From: Sphingobacteriales bacterium 44-15
GTDB lineage: Bacteria > Bacteroidota > Bacteroidia > Chitinophagales > Chitinophagaceae
Length of the DNA: 64,000 bases
NCBI GenBank assembly: GCA_001899685.1
Contig: MKWG01000002.1
Coordinates: 41,940 to 105,939, forward strand
Direction of reading: 5' to 3'
The translations under genes and the position numbers were made by a program. The first letter of the stretch is position 1; each line of letters starts with the position of its first letter. Positions 17,410-25,406 of the stretch are shown here, piece after piece. The notes below the pieces were generated by a model. The model was not told where the DNA came from, searched no databases, and saw only the letters and a list, made by a program, of their open reading frames with translations.

Positions 17410-19788
17410 TCATTCTGCCCTCAAACTCCTTACCGGATTCGCCATCGCCGCTTTTACAGATTGAAAGCTGATAGTAATTAAGGCAATCAGTATGGCTGAA
17501 ATACCAGCTACTAAAAATATCCACCAACTTATCTCAATCCTGTATTGATAATGCTGCAACCAGCTATGCATTATCCACCATGCAATCGGAAATGCAATGA
17601 GCCATGCAACAGCAACCAGCTTTATAAAATCTTTTGATAGTAATGCAGTGATGCCTGTAACACTTGCACCCAATACTTTACGAACACCAATTTCTTTTGT
17701 TCTGCGTTCTGCTGTATAGGCAGATAATCCAAACAAACCCAAACAGGAAATAAAAATGGCAAGCGATGCAAAAATTTTTGCAAGGCTGCTGATAAGTGTT
17801 TCCAGAGAAAACATATTATTAAACTGATCGTCTACAAACTGGTAAGTAAAGGGGTATGCAGGGTTATCTTTCTTTAATACATTTTGTATTTGCGTTAATG
17901 CTGTTTCTACATTCGCCTGTTTTTTTAAACGCACATACATTTTTGTAGTGTTTTCCGGACTGGAATAAAAAAACATTACAGGGTCAGGCTTGCCATACAT
18001 ATCACCATACACATAATCATTTACTACGCCCACTACTTCCGCGCGCATGCCACTGTTATCACCTTCAAAGTGCAATGATTTTCCGATTGCACTGCCCTTA
18101 CCCATCAGCCTTTCCAATGTTTGCGTAATTACTATATAAATAGTTTTATTATTAATGGCGCTGTCTGTTTCCTGCAAATCTCTTCCTTCCAAAAGTTTTA
18201 TTCCTGATGTATTAAAAAAACCAGGTGTTACATATCGTTGTGATATTAATATTTGTGCGGCGGTTGCTTTGCCGTCCCATGTTAAGCCGCCGGTATTATT
18301 ACCGCCATATAATGTTGTATGATCTGCAAGCGTCGCGCTTTCTACTGAACCTGTTTGCAAAAGATCCTGTTTAATCGCATCATAATTTTTTGCCATATTG
18401 CCCGTCATATCTATCTGCAGTAAGTTATTTTTATTAAAGCCGAGATCCCTGCTTTTTACATGTTGTATTTGCTGATAAATGATGATAACGCTTATAATTA
18501 GAACAATGGAAATAGTGAATTGCAGCACCACTAATCCTTTGCGTATAAAGGCTGCGCTGCTGTTTTTTAATTGCATCCCTTTTAATACAAATACAGGATT
18601 GAAAGAGGATAAGTACAGTGAAGGATAGCTGGCAGCAACTAACCCGCAAATAAATGTTATTGCAAGTAATGCTATAATGTGAACCGGATTGTTTAAACCT
18701 AAAGAAAGATGTTTTACTACCAAAGTATTAAATGCAGGTAAAACCAATGCAATAATAATTACAGCGAGTATTGTTGCGATAAATGATAATAGCAATGCTT
18801 CTCCAATAAATTGCGCAACAAGATTTTTTCGTGCAGCGCCCAGCACTTTTTTTACGCCAACTTCTTTTGCGCGTTTGGTGCTTCTTGCTGTCGCCATGTT
18901 CATAAAGTTGATACAGGCTATCAGCAAAATGATCCATGCAATGGCAGAAAATAAACGCACATAAGTAATGCCGCCACCACCGGTTTGCACGCCGTTATCA
19001 AATTGGTCGCGCAAGTGCCAGTCGTTCATGCTAAACAAAAATGGCCGGGCAATAGAAGTAGGTTCTTTTTGCTGAATAAAGTTGTATAGCAATTTATTTA
19101 CTGATGCAGCACTTACACCGGGCTTTAATTCAATGTACGTGCTCAATGAATTGTTTCCCCATTTATGCAGGTAATCATTTGCATCGTAAAAAACTTGAAA
19201 AGGAGCTACCCATTCTAATTGCATTGAAGAATTTCCAGGAATATCTTTCAGTACGCCGGTAACAACATAATCGTGATCATTGTTAATTCTCACAGTTTTA
19301 CCGATCACATTTTCATCATTGCCAAAAAACTTCTTTGATGTTTTTTCTGTTATAACAATTGAATACAATTGCCTGAAAGCCGTTGCAGCATTACCCTGCA
19401 CAAACGGCAATGTAAACATGCTGAACAATGAAGGCTCAGCATATTTGCCTGATGCGTACATTGATCTATCGCCAATGCTAAAAAGAAATGGCATAGCACC
19501 TTCTGATGTTCTGCATGTGTTTGCAATACCCGGGATTTCTGCCTGCATTGCCGGCGCTAACAATCCCGGTGTTGAATAAAATGTTGCTGTATAGGTATCA
19601 TACTTCTGATTTTCTCTTACAAAATACAATTGATCTTTTTTTGTATTGAACTGATCATAGCTCACTTCATCTTCCACCCATAAAAAAATTAAACCGGCAC
19701 AGGCAATACCAATTGCCAAACCAAAAATGTTGAGAAAACTGTAGCTTTTATTTTTCCAGAGATTCCTGCTGATTGTTTTAAATGACAT
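17410..19788 (-). CDS. FtsX/MacB-type ABC permease, paralog 4
   Basis: 792 residues, complete. TM1 is at about 17-37 (SFLNIFGLAIGIACAGLIFL) followed by VEDEVSYDQFN. FtsX modules lie at about 280-410 (RAKEVGVKKVLGAARKNLVA) and 670-792 (RTKEIGVRKVLGASVTGITA), ending NPVRSLRAE. Periplasmic domains lie between. The upstream 385 bp carries a sigma-54-like promoter and two activator-like dyads, so this gene probably heads its own transcript, perhaps with permease 3. Substrate unknown; sensing or export of envelope-active compounds is the family's usual role. Confidence 0.85.
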   Translation of the reverse strand: MSFKTISRNLWKNKSYSFLNIFGLAIGIACAGLIFLWVEDEVSYDQFNTKKDQLYFVRENQKYDTYTATFYSTPGLLAPAMQAEIPGIANTCRTSEGAMPFLFSIGDRSMYASGKYAEPSLFSMFTLPFVQGNAATAFRQLYSIVITEKTSKKFFGNDENVIGKTVRINNDHDYVVTGVLKDIPGNSSMQLEWVAPFQVFYDANDYLHKWGNNSLSTYIELKPGVSAASVNKLLYNFIQQKEPTSIARPFLFSMNDWHLRDQFDNGVQTGGGGITYVRLFSAIAWIILLIACINFMNMATARSTKRAKEVGVKKVLGAARKNLVAQFIGEALLLSFIATILAVIIIALVLPAFNTLVVKHLSLGLNNPVHIIALLAITFICGLVAASYPSLYLSSFNPVFVLKGMQLKNSSAAFIRKGLVVLQFTISIVLIISVIIIYQQIQHVKSRDLGFNKNNLLQIDMTGNMAKNYDAIKQDLLQTGSVESATLADHTTLYGGNNTGGLTWDGKATAAQILISQRYVTPGFFNTSGIKLLEGRDLQETDSAINNKTIYIVITQTLERLMGKGSAIGKSLHFEGDNSGMRAEVVGVVNDYVYGDMYGKPDPVMFFYSSPENTTKMYVRLKKQANVETALTQIQNVLKKDNPAYPFTYQFVDDQFNNMFSLETLISSLAKIFASLAIFISCLGLFGLSAYTAERRTKEIGVRKVLGASVTGITALLSKDFIKLVAVAWLIAFPIAWWIMHSWLQHYQYRIEISWWIFLVAGISAILIALITISFQSVKAAMANPVRSLRAE

Positions 19789-19875
19789 CTTTAATGGTTT
19801 ATTGTTTCGGGTTTCAAGACGTGCCCGCTGACGGCTTATGGCTCATAGCTGATTACTGAAAGCCCATAGCCTGGT

Positions 19876-19891
19876 ACCAATAGTTATACCA
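19876..19891 (-). promoter_or_regulatory. Sigma-54-like -24/-12 promoter of permease 4
   Basis: On the minus strand TGGTATAACTATTGGT fits TGGYAYR-N4-TTGCW with a single deviation (G for C in the -12 box). It lies about 90 bp upstream of the permease 4 ATG, leaving a leader of roughly 75 nt. Activator-like dyads begin 53 bp upstream of the -24 end, as at permease 2. Confidence 0.6.
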
Positions 19892-19944
19892 ACATACTAA
19901 GTAGCTTGGAATCAACAACTTACCGTCATGCATAGTATCAGAGG

Positions 19945-19981
19945 TGTACGAAAAAGGACAGCTATTGCACGATAACGGACA
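19945..19981. promoter_or_regulatory. Paired activator-like inverted repeats upstream of permease 4
   Basis: TGTACGAAAAAGGACA (19945-19960) and TGCACGATAACGGACA (19966-19981) each match TGTCCG-N4-CGGACA with one or two changes, and their starts are exactly 21 bp apart. The remainder of 19789-20173 has a fragment of the GGCTTATGGCTCATAGCT repeat type (about 19841-19858) and otherwise nothing recognisable. Confidence 0.6.
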
Positions 19982-20173
19982 GGCGTGGAAATGCCGGCTG
20001 GTTATTTGAAGCCACTGAACAAGATTTCAAATTTGAGAGCGAAATTCATTTCAATTACCCCATTTTCATCCCGGAGTTGCGCATATGCACCTGGGCGGGA
20101 GCTCATTTTCAAATTCACATCATTCCGTTCACAAAATTTTCACTCCGATATACATGCAGAGTCTTTGCACTAC

Positions 20174-22552
20174 TCACTCCGTTCGCAATGCTTTGACCGG
20201 GTTGGCTATGGCTGCTTTAATGGATTGGAAGCTGATGGTAATAATTGTGATAAGTAAAACTAAAATCCCTGCAATCAAAAACACGGAAAGCCTAACAGGG
20301 ATGCGATAGGCAAAGCCCTGCAACCAGCTATTCATCAGCCACCATGAAACCGGAAATGCAACCAGTAAGGCAATAATTACCAGCTTTAAAAAGTCTTTTG
20401 ACAACATGGTAGTAATATTTACCACAGAGGCACCGATTACCTTTCTTACACCAATTTCTTTTTTTCTTTTTTGGGCGGTGAATGCAGCTAAACCAAACAA
20501 GCCCAAACAGGAAATGACAATAGCAAAGCCTGCAAAATATTTTGAGAGGATGGCAACACGTTCTTCTGAAGAATACAATGCCTGGTATTGTTCATCCAAA
20601 AATGTATAATCAAAAGATAAGCCTTTATGGAAGGATGTAAATAGTTTTTGAATCTGTGCAATGGTTTGCTTTTCTGTGCCTGCTTTTATTCTTACCGCGA
20701 TATTGGGGCCAACGGGGAATATCCGGAAAAAGCAGGGCTTGACCGTTTGATACAGGGATTCAAAATTGAAATCCTCCGCCACGCCGACTATGGTAGGCAT
20801 CATGCCCCAATACATAACCTTTTTGCCAACAGGATCTTTTATTCCCATCGCTTTTATAGCAGACTCGTTAAAGATGATCTCATTATTTTGGCTGGCATTG
20901 TCAGAAAAGCTGCGCCCTTCTTTTATTTTGATGTCCATTGTTTGTAAAAAACCATTGCCTATTTCAAGATTCGCGAACGTTATATCTTTTAAAGGGGCTT
21001 TCCCCTTCCATTCAAAACCGCCTATACCGCCATGATCACCCAGCAAGTTATGAGAATGACTCCCGGCGCTTACAACACCACTGATATTCTTTATTTCATT
21101 CACAAAGGATATAGCGCTGTTTAAGCTTATTGAATCATTTGCCAACGGAATAGTAAAGTCAATAACATTATCCCGGTTGTAACCAAGATTTTTTGTTTGT
21201 ATAAAATTCATCTGTCTGTAAACGGTAATAACAGCAACGATGGCAATCACCGATAAAGTGAATTGAAACACTACCAACCCTTTTCGTACCCATAGTTCAC
21301 TTTCGAAAGTTTTTAATTTACCTTTTAAGACCAGTGCCGGCTTAAACCCTGAGATATATAATGCAGGGTAACTGCCGGCAATAAACCCCGTGAACAATGT
21401 TATGCATAAAACAGAAAATATAAGCGTTGCACTGAAATGAACAATAAGCACCTTACCTGTAATAGAATTGAACGCAGGTAGTAAAAGTATTATCAGTACA
21501 ATGGCAAAAAATAATGACAAAAAGCTCATTAAAACAGATTCGCCAAGGTATTGTATTATTAACGTTCCCCTACCAGCCCCCATCGATTTTCTAATGCCCG
21601 TTTCTTTTATCCTGACCGCTGCTTTTGCTGTAGAAAGATTCATAAAATTGATACAGGCAATTGCCAGTAAAAAGGAAGCGATGATGGCAAACAGCCTGAC
21701 ATATTCAATGCGGCCGCCAACCCATACGCCATCTTTATATTGCGCATATAAATACTGGTCTGAGAATCTTCTGATGAATAAGGTTTTGCCGGAACGCTGT
21801 TCTTTAGTATCTATAAAATTTTTTATTTTTTTATTAAAGGCAGGAATGTCTGTTCCTTTCTTTAATAAGAGATAGGTTTTCGGGTCACTATTGCCCCATT
21901 TCAGCATGCCCGGCCTTTTCTCAACAAAGAGGTCAAAGTTGAAAAGCACATCAAATCTTTCAGAAGCATTGACAGGATTTTTTTTAAATATTCCGGTTAT
22001 CAAATAAGGACCGCTAAATTCATGCAGGTTCCAGTTAATTGTTTTGCCCACAACATTTTTTGTTGAGTGGAACAGCCTCATGGCAAGCTCATCAGATATA
22101 GCAACGGAATGCTTATCTGTTGAAATTGTATTTTTACTCCCTTCCAGAAAATCACAGGAAAAAATGTTGAAATAATCCTTGCTCACAAACTGACTACCTG
22201 CCTGCAAACCTTGATCATCAAAAGAAATAATGCCTTTCCCGGAAAACCAGGATGCCGGGACAACCGTTGTCGCTTGCTCTACTTCAGGCATTTCTGCTTT
22301 AATCGCATTGGCAAGCAAGCCTGCTGTATATTCAGTAGTTTCAATACCGTTATCTTCTTTAATATTTTGCATCACCTGGTAAAGCCGCTCGTCGTTTGGA
22401 TTATACTTATCCATGTTTAATTCATCGCTGATCCAAAGCCATATAAGCAAGGCACAGGCAAGCCCCGTAGATAATCCGATAAGATTCAATAACGAAAACT
22501 GTTTGTCTTTAATGATGTTGCGCCACGCAATTTTGAAATAATTTTTAAACAT
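20174..22552 (-). CDS. FtsX/MacB-type ABC permease, paralog 5
   Basis: 792 residues from the ATG at 22552 (MFKNYFKIAWRNI), the start shared with the paralogs. An in-frame extension to 22603 adds 17 residues with no family match and is rejected. TM1 is at about 19-41 (SLLNLIGLSTGLACALLIWL). FtsX modules lie at about 285-410 (RIKETGIRKSMGAGRGTLII) and 670-792 (RKKEIGVRKVIGASVVNITT), ending NPVKALRTE. The first coupling motif reads KSMGA rather than KVLGA. The gap to permease 6 is only about 110 bp with no promoter seen, so it is probably cotranscribed with it. Confidence 0.85.
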   Translation of the reverse strand: MFKNYFKIAWRNIIKDKQFSLLNLIGLSTGLACALLIWLWISDELNMDKYNPNDERLYQVMQNIKEDNGIETTEYTAGLLANAIKAEMPEVEQATTVVPASWFSGKGIISFDDQGLQAGSQFVSKDYFNIFSCDFLEGSKNTISTDKHSVAISDELAMRLFHSTKNVVGKTINWNLHEFSGPYLITGIFKKNPVNASERFDVLFNFDLFVEKRPGMLKWGNSDPKTYLLLKKGTDIPAFNKKIKNFIDTKEQRSGKTLFIRRFSDQYLYAQYKDGVWVGGRIEYVRLFAIIASFLLAIACINFMNLSTAKAAVRIKETGIRKSMGAGRGTLIIQYLGESVLMSFLSLFFAIVLIILLLPAFNSITGKVLIVHFSATLIFSVLCITLFTGFIAGSYPALYISGFKPALVLKGKLKTFESELWVRKGLVVFQFTLSVIAIVAVITVYRQMNFIQTKNLGYNRDNVIDFTIPLANDSISLNSAISFVNEIKNISGVVSAGSHSHNLLGDHGGIGGFEWKGKAPLKDITFANLEIGNGFLQTMDIKIKEGRSFSDNASQNNEIIFNESAIKAMGIKDPVGKKVMYWGMMPTIVGVAEDFNFESLYQTVKPCFFRIFPVGPNIAVRIKAGTEKQTIAQIQKLFTSFHKGLSFDYTFLDEQYQALYSSEERVAILSKYFAGFAIVISCLGLFGLAAFTAQKRKKEIGVRKVIGASVVNITTMLSKDFLKLVIIALLVAFPVSWWLMNSWLQGFAYRIPVRLSVFLIAGILVLLITIITISFQSIKAAIANPVKALRTE

Positions 22553-22659
22553 AAAATTTGATTTCTGATATAATGATGCCTGATTTTCCGCTTCAAATTT
22601 CAAATTGAATTATTCCTTTCTCAAACGGATTCACCTACATTGTGAGGTTTCCGAATTAC

Positions 22660-22770
22660 TCATTCCGTTCGCAATGCTTTGACCGGATTTGCCATCGCTG
22701 CCTTCATCGCCTGGAAGCTCACTGTAACTAAGGCGATCATTAATGCCGCCAATCCTGCTACCACAAATAC
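22660..22770 (-). pseudogene. Detached C-terminus of permease 6 (after the nonsense codon)
   Basis: Immediately after the TGA at 22771-22773 the same frame continues for 36 codons: VFVVAGLAALMIALVTVSFQ, then AMKAAMANPVKALRTE and a stop at 22660-22662. This is precisely the last membrane helix and the NPVKALRTE ending found in the intact paralogs. The break is a single TGG to TGA change, not a frameshift. Confidence 0.88.
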
Positions 22771-25113
22771 TCACCAGCTAATTTCTATCCTGTATGCAAA
22801 GTCCTGCAGCCATTGGTGCATACAATACCAGCCAATCGGAACGGCAATAATAAATGCAATAGAAACAAGTTTTACGAACGCCTTCGACAGCAACTGTACA
22901 ATGCCGCTTACACTTGCACCTAATACTTTTCTTACTCCAATTTCCTTGGCTCTTTGCTCTGCAATAAATGTGGCTAATCCAAACAAACCGAGGCATGCAA
23001 TCGCAATGGCAAGCGCAGAAAATATCAATGCAATTTTACCTGCGCGTTGTTCTGCATCATACATTTCATTAAAAGATTCATCGAGAAAACGATAGCTGAA
23101 AGGCATAGAAGGTGCCAATGTTTTCCATTTGTTTTCTGCCATGCTTACAATACCGCTGATGTTGGCTGCATTTACCTTAAATGAAATATAATCACCACCA
23201 TACTTATTAAGCCGTAAACATAATGAGCCGACATTTTGATGAAGCGATTCAAAATTGAAATTCTTTACCACGCCGATAATGTTGTATGCGACCGGTTTAT
23301 TGTTATCACCTTCCAGCCTGAAAATCTTTGTATTGAGCAAATCTTTTCTGTTCAGGGATTTTGCGGCGGCTTCATTAAGAATGACTGCTGAAGAATCGCC
23401 GGGAAAATCTTTTGAAAAATTTCTTCCTTTTAATATCTGCATTCCCATTACCGGTATGTAGTTTTCATCAATTGCCCAGTCTTGCATATCTAAACCATTT
23501 TTTACGTCCGCAGTCGGCTCAGCAAAAAAAACATTATCGTTGCGGCTGGAATTGCTTACCGGCAGGTAAGAACTTATAGTTGCCAACTGTACGCCGCTGA
23601 GTCTTGAAATTTCATCTTTAAAAACTTTTGCATTTTTGTCCAGGCTGGATGCATTATTAACAATCAATACCTGGTCTTTATTAAAGCCAATATCTTTTGT
23701 CTGGATAAAATGCAGTTGTCTATAAATAACAATGGTGCCGATGATTAAAAAGATGGATGTTGTAAACTGAAACACTACCAACACATTTCTTAACCCGCCG
23801 CTTTTGCTGCCCATTTTTAATTTCCCTTTTAATACTTCAACAGGCTTGAACGCCGATAAGAAAAATGCAGGATAACTGCCTGCTATAAACCCTACAACAA
23901 TCGGCAATAAAACGAGTGATAATACAATGGCAGGTGAAAAAAGATTGCTGATAAAAATGGTTTTACCGGCAATATTATTGAAGAGCGGCAATGCAAGCCA
24001 TACAATAACAACAGCAATTAACAGCGACAGGCAAACCATTAGTATGGATTCGCTGAGAAATTGTAGAATAAGTTCTTTTTTGCCTGTACCAAGCACTTTG
24101 CGAATGCCTACTTCTTTTGCGCGGTTGGCAGAGCGTGCAGTAGTAAGGTTCATAAAGTTGATGCAGGCAATCAATAAAATAAGTAATGCTACTGCACTGA
24201 ATATATATACATACCTGATATTGCCGCCTGACGATAATTCATATTGATAATCGGAATACAAATGAATTTTGGTAAGCGGAATAAGAGAATATGCTATTTT
24301 GTTCCCGCTTTTCTTAAAATCATCTATGCTGTTTAGCTTAATTACCTGCTGAAGATAAGGGAACACATAGCGATTGGTGTAGTCATCAAACTTTTTTTCA
24401 AAGGCTTTATAATCGGTTCCTTTCGCCAGCAATAAATAAGCATGAAAATTATGGCTGGCATATTGTCCCCATTCATAGCCGGCATTCTTCATGGAAAAAA
24501 GAAAATCATAATTAAAATGGCTGTTCTTCGGCATGTCTTTTATAACCGCCGTTATTTTATATGCATCACCGTTTCCGTTATAAGTGTATCCCTGTGTTTG
24601 CGTTTCAATGGTTTTGCCAATAACATCCGTTGTACCGAAGTATTTTTTTGCTGCTGATTCGGTTACAACAACAGTGTTAGGCCCATCCAGCGCCCTATGC
24701 GTATTGCCTTCAATGGCGGAAAAAGTAAACACATCAAAAAAGGTGGAATCAACATTGGCAACATTTTGTTCTTTAATAAAGCTATTGCCTTTCTTAATTA
24801 ATTTATAGCCTGCGTTGTTATAAATGCGGGTGTACTGCTCCACCTGGGGGTAATCCTTTTTCAATACCTGCCCCATCATGTCTGAAGTTTCTGCCGCATG
24901 CATTTCACTGCCACCAAAACGTATGTCGGTATTGATGCGATAAATACGGTCTGCATTTGTATTAAACCGGTCATAACTTAATTCATCCAGTACGTATAAG
25001 GCTATCACCAAAAAACAGGCGAGTCCGATTGCAAGTCCGGCAATATTAATAATTGAAAATGTTTTGTTACGTAACAGGTTACGCCATGCAATTTTGAGAT
25101 AGTTTTTTAGCAT
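22771..25113 (-). CDS. FtsX/MacB-type ABC permease, paralog 6, truncated by a nonsense codon
   Basis: 780 residues from ATG 25113 (MLKNYLKIAWRNLLRNK); an upstream in-frame ATG at 25155 would add 14 non-family residues. TM1 is at about 19-40. FtsX modules lie at about 290-420 (RAKEVGIRKVLGTGKKELIL) and from about 690 (RAKEIGVRKVLGASVSGIVQ). The frame stops after DFAYRIEISW, where the paralogs read EISWW and continue into the last helix. The product lacks its final transmembrane helix and probably does not assemble, unless the stop is read through or is a sequencing error. The rest shows no decay, so the change looks recent. Confidence 0.85.
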   Translation of the reverse strand: MLKNYLKIAWRNLLRNKTFSIINIAGLAIGLACFLVIALYVLDELSYDRFNTNADRIYRINTDIRFGGSEMHAAETSDMMGQVLKKDYPQVEQYTRIYNNAGYKLIKKGNSFIKEQNVANVDSTFFDVFTFSAIEGNTHRALDGPNTVVVTESAAKKYFGTTDVIGKTIETQTQGYTYNGNGDAYKITAVIKDMPKNSHFNYDFLFSMKNAGYEWGQYASHNFHAYLLLAKGTDYKAFEKKFDDYTNRYVFPYLQQVIKLNSIDDFKKSGNKIAYSLIPLTKIHLYSDYQYELSSGGNIRYVYIFSAVALLILLIACINFMNLTTARSANRAKEVGIRKVLGTGKKELILQFLSESILMVCLSLLIAVVIVWLALPLFNNIAGKTIFISNLFSPAIVLSLVLLPIVVGFIAGSYPAFFLSAFKPVEVLKGKLKMGSKSGGLRNVLVVFQFTTSIFLIIGTIVIYRQLHFIQTKDIGFNKDQVLIVNNASSLDKNAKVFKDEISRLSGVQLATISSYLPVSNSSRNDNVFFAEPTADVKNGLDMQDWAIDENYIPVMGMQILKGRNFSKDFPGDSSAVILNEAAAKSLNRKDLLNTKIFRLEGDNNKPVAYNIIGVVKNFNFESLHQNVGSLCLRLNKYGGDYISFKVNAANISGIVSMAENKWKTLAPSMPFSYRFLDESFNEMYDAEQRAGKIALIFSALAIAIACLGLFGLATFIAEQRAKEIGVRKVLGASVSGIVQLLSKAFVKLVSIAFIIAVPIGWYCMHQWLQDFAYRIEISW

Positions 25114-25406
25114 TTGAGATTTGACATTTAAGATTTGAGATTGCTTTGGTACCACAGGTTTACCTCACCCCCGCCTGAATGATCTTCAGATCGGGCAGGC
25201 TCCTTCTGCCTCTCCTTGCAAAGGAGAAGGAGCGGTGCTGCAGAATACTTCCAAACTATTATATCTACCACATCATCTGTATAATAAACCCTAACAGGCG
25301 TTTCCTGCTTCCAGTTTTCACCTTCTTCTCCTTTTTTCATATTTTATATCACCCTATCCTCACAGGCACCCCTCTCCACCGCGTGGAAAAGGGACCGGGG
25401 GTGAGG
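25114..25406. repeat. Composite permease spacer, copy A3, with an inserted hairpin
   Basis: It has the same order of parts as spacers A1 and A2: a hairpin beside the permease 7 stop (CCCCTCTCCACC / GTGGAAAAGGG, about 25371-25392), a second hairpin followed by GAGCGGTGCTGCAGAA (about 25200-25250), and the A/T-rich leader before permease 6. It also holds the 31-bp hairpin at 25170-25200, the exact reverse complement of 9319-9349, which the other spacers lack and which looks inserted. Confidence 0.6.

Noticed and set aside
22553..22603. 17-residue N-terminal extension of permease 5
   Set aside because: The shared paralog start MFKNYFKIAW lies at 22552; the extension resembles no other paralog.
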